Positions 58,341 through 64,000 of a stretch of DNA of 64,000 nt are shown in pieces. Numbering within the stretch: position 1 is the first letter of the stretch; every line of letters starts with the position of its first letter. This DNA comes from Atherix ibis. Lineage: Eukaryota; Arthropoda; Insecta; Diptera; Athericidae. Location of the stretch: contig OY282609.1 of NCBI GenBank assembly GCA_958298945.1, positions 56,888,220 through 56,952,219 of the forward strand, read 5' to 3'. The notes beneath the pieces are model-generated. The model made no database searches and had not been told where the DNA came from. It saw only the letters and a list, made by a program, of their open reading frames with translations. Position numbers and translations under genes: made by a program.

Positions 58341-58822
58341 AGAACTAGATGACGCGGTACACAAGTTTACATGTTTACTACAAAACGCTATAGCCTTTTC
58401 TCAATAAAGTAAAAATTCGAAACCTACACAAAACCTGACAAATCAACCATTAACAATTAGGCGTCTTATTGCAGAAAAACGAAAAGCAAGAGCTCATTGG
58501 CAACATATAAGAATGCCCAGCGACAAAACCAAACTGAACAAACTGCAAAAAGAACTACATGACAAAATTACAAAATACAATACAGAACGTTTTAGAAACT
58601 ACACTTCAACCCTAATGAAAAACAGAACTTTGTGGACAAATACTATCTTATAGAAAAACAAAGCACCATTTACGAAAAACTGACGGAATCTGGGCCAAAA
58701 CGGACAAACATAAAGCAGACGCTTTTGCTGAACACCTTGCACAAACATTTACTGCACATGAGGACATATTATACAGGACTCATTGCACTACAAACGAGAC
58801 GGAACAATCCATTCCCTTACCC

Positions 58823-60266
58823 ATGAGTTTTCCCCCAAAGACAATCACTCCTTCCGAAGTTACCAATTTAATCAAGTTCCTTCCCAAAAACAAAGCTCTT
58901 GGCTATGATCTGATTACCTCCAATACACTCCAACAACTCCCTAAAAGAGCAATAGTGTTCCTTGCCACAATATATAACTCCATCCTTGGAACAACACATT
59001 TCCCAATCCTCTGGAAATTTTCCATAATTAAAATGATCCTTAAGCCCAATAAACCAATAAACCGCCACACTTCCTACAGGTCAATAAGTCTCCTTCCAGT
59101 ACTCTCAAAAATCTTTGAAAAAATCCTCCTTCACCGCTTACATCCTCTACTCGAATCTTCAAATATAATTCCTAATCACCAGTTTTGTTTCCGCGCCGAA
59201 CACTCCACTACGCAGGTGTGTCATCGAGTTGTCGATTTCATTCCATCCTCTTAAGAAAGAAAAGAGTACTGCCCCTGTGTGTTTCTTGATATAAGTCAAG
59301 CTTTTGATAGAGTTTGGCACCCGGGTCTACTCTGGAAACTCAAGAGGTTCCTTCCTTCTACCTATTTTCTAATCCTAAGATTATTCCTTTCCAACCGACA
59401 CTTCCAAGTAAATGAATCCAACGAACTCTCCAATATCTCTCCGATATTGGCTGGGGTTCCTCAGGGTAACATACTTGCACCCATCCTCTACAACATTTAC
59501 ACATCCAATATCCCAATCTACCCTAATACTTTCTTTACTACATGCGCCGATGATCCCTAAGGTATATGGGAGGGCATAGCTCACGACGGAGAGTGAAAGT
59601 TACCTAGATGGCTTGCATCTAGCGAAACTCCCCAACATGCTTCCAAAACTCTCCAAATCCAAATCCGAACCCTACAGAACTGGTTTACTAGGTGGAGAAT
59701 AAAAGTCAATGAACGTAAATCTATCCAGATAACTTTCACTCTCCGTCGTGAGACATGCCCTCCCATAAACCTTAATGGCAGTGCCATACCTCAACACACC
59801 GAAGCTCGGTACCTAGGACTGAACTTGGACAAACGCCTGACATGGAACCCACATACAAGACTTAAAAGACAAGAACTAAAAGGACGTTGCCTAAAACTAC
59901 TTCGACTTCTAGACTATAGACAGCAAAGAACTGATATACAATACCTTACTGAAACCCATATGGACATACGGGCTAGAACTCTGGGAATCTACTAAGCCTT
60001 ATAATTCCCGTCGAATCCAATCCCTTCAATCAAAAATACTCCGTGCAATTGTCGATGTCCCCTTTTATGTTCGCAATACTGTTATTCATCGTGATCTTAA
60101 AGTCCTACTTGTTTTTGATGTGGCAGTATCTCGCTGTAAAAAGTTCCGTTCCCGTGTCCTCAATCATAATAATCCTCTTGATCAAGAACTATCCTCCATT
60201 TCCTTCCCACGAAATAGCCATCGAAGACTTAAGCGTCACTGGTCGCGTGATTTACTAAAATACTGA
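58823..60266 (+). pseudogene. LINE reverse transcriptase and C-terminal domain remnant
   Basis: Blocks in order: ITPSEVTNLIKFLPKNKALG, then RHTSYRSISLLPVLSKIFEK, VFLDISQAFDRVWHPGLLWK (palm), LAGVPQGNILAPILYNIYTS, and CADDP where YADDT is expected. An inverted insertion of about 49 bases follows, then LASSETPQHASKTLQ, FTLRRETCPPINLNG, YLGLNLDKRLTWNPHTRL and the C-terminal SLQSKILRAIVDVPFYVRNT and RRLKRHWSRDLLKY-stop at 60266. There is no RNase H domain, as in Jockey elements. It is broken by at least the early stop, the inverted insertion and frameshifts. Confidence 0.9.
59561..59771. repeat. Inverted duplication inside the LINE RT gene
   Basis: Arms 59561-59609 and 59723-59771 are reverse complements over 49 bases with about five mismatches and 113 bases between them. 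The right arm is the native coding text (ITFTLRRETCPPINL). The left arm is an inverted copy placed directly after the ADD codons of the active site. Confidence 0.93.
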
Positions 60267-60395
60267 TGCCTTCATTGGATGTTTACTCCCCACAACCTTT
60301 CAAGTTAATAAATTAATACTATTGCTAAAATTTGCTTATTAATATGTTGTAGTTGTATTTATCTAAAAAAAATATTTAAAAAAAATTAAATAAAC

Positions 60396-61499
60396 ATAGT
60401 GAAAATCTTCGAAAACTTTTCTTAAATAATTCCCTCTTACAGATAAAATTCCAACTTTAAACTTTTCCTTCTTCACAATGATAATCACCCGTCACCCTTC
60501 CCCCCCCCCCCCCAAATTCTAAGAAAAAAAAAAGAAAAATAAGTAACTAAAAAAAGCTTAAAAATATATTTTTAAATTTATTATAAAAATATCCTTGATT
60601 TTATATCGGGTTTATTAATGAGAACAAAAACTACAATACAATATTTTGTTCTCTTAAAACAGAACGGGTTTATTAATGAGAATTTTTTATCCTTCTGCAT
60701 TTTCTAACAGAAGGACGTGTAGAGAATTTTAAATTTGTTCATCAACATCGAAATGAACAGAGAAAATTTCCATTTCAATGTTCATTTTGTGAATTTATAT
60801 TTGACAATTTCTTCTCTTACAAGTATCCAATTTTTCTTTGTGACTAATTTGTGCTCCAATAGGGAGTGGGAATATTGTGTGAAATTTTTTCAATCGAAAG
60901 GGAGTGGTTATAAATAGGACAGGACATCATGTGTCAAGATTGTTGGATAAAATGTTTCTCAGTAAACTTGATCAAAATTGAATGAAATATTTTTTCTCCA
61001 AAATTATTCTTGTTTTTTAGGTGTTTGGCCTAAGCTTATATCAATTTAGTGTTGTTTTGGGATATAAAAAAAACGTTAATAGGATATGAAAGCAAGTCAT
61101 GATAATTATTTGTCTGAAATTTTCTGTACTAAATTAATGTTGAGTGAAATACTTTGAAAAACTGTAACACAATCAAGTTTTTGTGGGAAATTTTAATGAA
61201 AATTGAAGAAATATTTAGGATTTTGCCCTCTGTTTACTTTATTGGGCCAAAGGACAATTTCAATTACATCTGGCTATAATACAATATATAAAATCATATA
61301 CATAATGATGTAAAATCTACTTTTTGAGGAAAAAATACAAAAAATTAGTTTATGTCAATTTATATTTTATAAGATAAACATTTTTGGAAGAAATGGAAAA
61401 TTTGTCTGTGCAATTGCAGGGATTTCCCATTTTTTGAACGTGAAAATTGCAGACTGTCCCATTTTGAAGTAAACAAACTCATTCGGGTGACTGTGGAAA
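60396..61499. other. Unannotated DNA right of the LINE
   Basis: Has a run of 14 C at 60500-60513 and a direct repeat of cgggtttattaatgagaa at about 60608 and 60666. A possible zinc-finger-like exon at 60711 is listed separately. The end (61440-61499) has family S vocabulary, interrupted by mariner C. Confidence 0.5.
60711..60847 (+). CDS. Possible C2H2 zinc-finger-like exon remnant
   Basis: After a pyrimidine-rich acceptor (ccttctgcattttctaacag) an open frame reads GRVENFKFVHQHRNEQRKFP, then FQCSFCEFIFDNF. It ends at TAA (60845-60847). The H..R.....FPFQCSFC spacing recalls a zinc-finger linker and the CxxC of the next finger. The matching histidine pair is not present downstream. It could be a pseudogene, an exon with an unseen donor, or chance. 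Confidence 0.2.
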
Positions 61500-62567
61500 T
61501 ACGAGTAATAAGTCCTTAGAAAAGATGGAAAAAAAACTGTTTTTTAATCTCCTTTTAGCTCTATACACTTTTTCAACCGGTTTTCCCAAATTTTTATCCC
61601 GTCCAAAAAAATAGAATTTTGGAAGTTCTGCAAAATACTCATCCGTTTGAGCAATGACATCCTTGTTGGAAGTGAACCGTCGTCCGCCAAGCCATTTCTT
61701 CAGATTGGGGAAAAGAAAATAGTCACTCGGGGCCAAATCTGGTGAATAAGCGGGATGCTGCAACAATTCTATTCTCAATTCCACAATTTTGGCCATAGAG
61801 ACAGCGCAGGTGTGCACACGCGCATTGTCCTGATGCAAGAGGAGTTTTTTCTTCTTCAGATGGGTGCGTTTCTCTTTGATTTCCTCGCTCAACAGTTGCA
61901 ATAACGACGCGTAATATGCTCCTGTTATTGTTTTTCCTTTTTCCAAGTAGTCGATAAAAATGATGCCCTGCGAATCCCAAAAGACCGTGGCCATCACCTT
62001 GCCGGCCGATGGCACAGTTTTTGCCTTCTTCGGAGGCCGTTCACCCTTGAAAATCCACTGTGTTGACTGTCTCTTCGTTTCTGGAGTGTTTTCGTCCACA
62101 GTGACATATCGACGAAGGAATTCGGCAGGATTGCGATGAAAGAGTGCCAACATAGCCTCAGAGTCCACTGCACGATTGCGCTTATTCTCCTCTGAGAGCA
62201 AACGCGGCACCCATCTTGCCGAAATTTTTTTCACACACAATTTTTCATGCAAAATTGGAGCGACTGTACCTTGTGATATGCCCGTGGCCTCAACTAATTC
62301 ACGCACTTTAATTCGCCGATCGTTCAAAATCAGATCGTTGATTTTGTCGATGATTTCAGGAGTAGACACCTCAACTGGGCGTCCTGAACGATGTTCATCT
62401 TTTGTGGATGAACGGCCACGTTTAAATTCATTCACCCAATTGTAAACCGTCGCAATCACAGGTGCAGATATGCGATGAACTGCATCCAACTCGGCTTTGA
62501 TTTCTTTCGGGCTTAAGCCTTTCAAATGGAGATGTTTGATGACAGCCCTAAACTCGCTTTTTTCCAT
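61500..62567 (-). pseudogene. Family C mariner transposase with small lesions
   Basis: Start at ATG 62567 (MEKSEFRAVIKHLHLKG), the position at which family B also starts. Helix-turn-helix regions run to about residue 120, then WVPRLLSEENKRNR. The first catalytic block reads YVTVDENTPETK: the Asp is present, but an in-frame 15-base deletion removes most of TWIHYY seen in the 22.5 kb copy. LLHQDNARVHT and AYSPDLAPSDYFLF give the other two Asp, 34 residues apart. One extra A in a poly-A run near 61607 shifts the frame, so the C-terminus reads FGRDKNLGKPVEKV instead of LDGIKILEKRLEKC and runs on into flanking DNA. It is very likely inactive. Confidence 0.92.
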
Positions 62568-62747
62568 TGTTATGCACAAATAAATGTCGTTAACTTTAAT
62601 CGACGATAGAAATTGACCTACGCTATGGATCGAGCTGAAATTTTGACAACTTTCCTGTCAATAATGCTTCTTAGGAAAAAAAATCTTTACCGACACTACG
62701 AGCGCAATTTATCGGATTTTCTAAGAACTTATTGAACGACCCTCGTA
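61500..62747 (-). mobile_element. Mariner family C, nearly full-length copy
   Basis: The right TIR (inverse of acgagggtcgttcaataagt) ends at TA 62746-62747. The left TIR has lost eight bases (acgag-taataagtcct). The length is about 1248 bp. It carries an almost complete transposase on the minus strand and is inserted in family S repeat sequence. The lost TIR bases probably prevent further movement. Confidence 0.92.
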
Positions 62748-62774
62748 TATTTAAACAAAATATCCTCGGCACGT

Positions 62775-63050
62775 GTATTCACCTCAAATTTGACACTAGA
62801 TAAAACTGGCGAGACACTATTTTTTTGCTCCTTTAATGCAAGCTTCCAATTGGAAGATGGTAAGTTCAAACTTGCAAAAGTCAACAAACCCAGTTAATTA
62901 TCGTACATTTTTTTTCTTCAACAAAAAACCAGCTTTTACCTTCAATTTGAGACTAGGTCAAACCGGTAAGACTTTCTTTTTTCTCTTCTTAGTCGATGGC
63001 TTAAAGAAAAAGTTTGCTAAAATAAATTTTTGTTCGGAAACAGTTTAATT
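62775..63050. repeat. Decayed repeat family S, block 3
   Basis: The blocks acctcaaatttgacactaga, aactggcgagac and ttcaatttgagactaggtca match the vocabulary of 13140-14410. The bases before mariner C (61440-61499) belong to the same stretch. Confidence 0.6.
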
Positions 63051-64000
63051 CTTAAAAATCATCTAAAAACCAAAATTATCATCATTAAGAGGCGTCCTTA
63101 AATTTTTGAAAATAAAACGTAACCCATCCTCATAATTTGATCAATTTCCATTGTATAAATTGTAAATTATTTGAAATTTTTGATGTACTGAAACGTTTGT
63201 AAGGATTGTGAAATATTAGAAAGTCACTTGGAAATTTATTAAATTACGTTACGAACATTTAGCTGGATACCTACTCCTAGGGTCGCTTGTTTTTTGAGTA
63301 AACATTTTCTATTACCGTCAAGAGCTATCGAATTTTATTTAAATATATCAATGTCAATTTAATCAGAGAAGCGAACAAATTTCAACTTGAATAAAACAAA
63401 AAAAAAAAAATGTTGTTTTGAAAATATTCAGTAGTTTGTTATGAGAAAGTGTAATACGTGGGAGTAGCCAATAAAGTTGATATACAAGATTCTGTTAAGT
63501 CATTTGTCATAGTCCTCCTCACGTAATCTGATTTATTCCTTATGCCACAGTGGAGGACACTTGAGTTCAAAAGGTAGAAACGTTTTCAGCTACTCGTATT
63601 TATACATGCACATATGGTATGTACATACATCATCTCCACCTAAGAATATCAACAAATAGTCGACTAGTTCTATGAATACATATCAAGTATGAACTTTGAT
63701 ACGGTATTTACTGATAAAGTTTCAACAGAACACACAGGACATATTCTAAACCTACTATTTAAATAGGTACTGAGGATGCATATTGAATTTCATGCAATTT
63801 TTATTTCGTTTACCTAATTTTTATATTTGTACGAAAATTAACTAAACTTTAGCAAAATAGAAAAGAAGATTAGTTTCAGAAGACTTTTCTCTTCAATAAT
63901 ATTTTGATGAGGTCATTAATATGATTTAAAAAAAATTTCAACTTTTGAAGAACACATTTTCTAGTCCTTTGGAATTTTCCAATAATAAAAATTATTCATA
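63051..64000. other. Unannotated A+T-rich DNA
   Basis: No coding exon, element end or RNA gene was recognised up to the window edge. Confidence 0.55.

Larger units (their letters stand above)
57740..60395 (+). mobile_element. Jockey-like LINE copy 2, 5'-truncated
   Basis: Reads the endonuclease C-terminal half, the RT and the C-terminal domain of a Jockey-type LINE in broken frames. An A-rich tail lies near 60395. The left end is about 115 bases after the stop codon of exon 4, and the 5' truncation is typical of target-primed insertion. It has many stops. It is a second copy of the LINE at 54248-56790. Confidence 0.92.

Overview
The window looks like a piece of an arthropod, probably insect, nuclear genome. 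It is very A+T-rich and has GT-AG splice sites with one 63-base intron. It is crowded with mariner-family transposons and non-LTR retrotransposons of the Jockey type. It holds no bacterial operons, rRNA or CRISPR array.

The only host gene I can support runs left to right across almost the whole window as four short exons: 2094-2145, 22027-22068, 57314-57469 and 57533 to 57604 or 57624. All junctions are phase 1 and the joined frame stays open. Exons 1 and 2 together encode a signal peptide. Exons 3 and 4 resemble the start of a fasciclin (FAS1) domain, but this identification is weak. The introns would be about 19.9 kb, 35.2 kb and 63 bases. A second open stretch (22069-22247) continues in frame past the strong exon 2 donor and could be an alternative end of the same gene.

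The two large introns and the right flank are transposon graveyards. At least five mariner lineages are present. Family A (TIR ggtctgttcaaaaagtatcg) has copies at 5.0, 16.6, 36.7, 46.1 and 49.6 kb. Family B is at 5.3 and 54.7 kb, and family C at 22.5 and 61.5 kb. Family D, of mauritiana type, is nearly intact at 19.6 kb. Family E is a decayed copy at 35.7 kb, and further mauritiana-type remnants lie at 41.1 and 54.0 kb. Several are nested at TA sites: A in E, B in a LINE, C in an old repeat. Jockey-like LINE sequence occupies 54.2-56.8 and 57.7-60.4 kb. Fragments of a LINE with an RNase H domain occur at five places, and other RT fragments lie at 19.1 and 27.4-28.4 kb.

Decayed tandem repeats fill 2.3-3.3, 13.1-14.4, 32.5-34.3 and 40.2-42.0 kb, with a small outlier at 62.8 kb. 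They contain striking hairpins. The most interesting signals are the giant-intron secreted-protein gene, a recombinant mariner with roughly 200-bp inverted ends found twice with the same breakpoint, and inverted duplications that look like template-switch scars.
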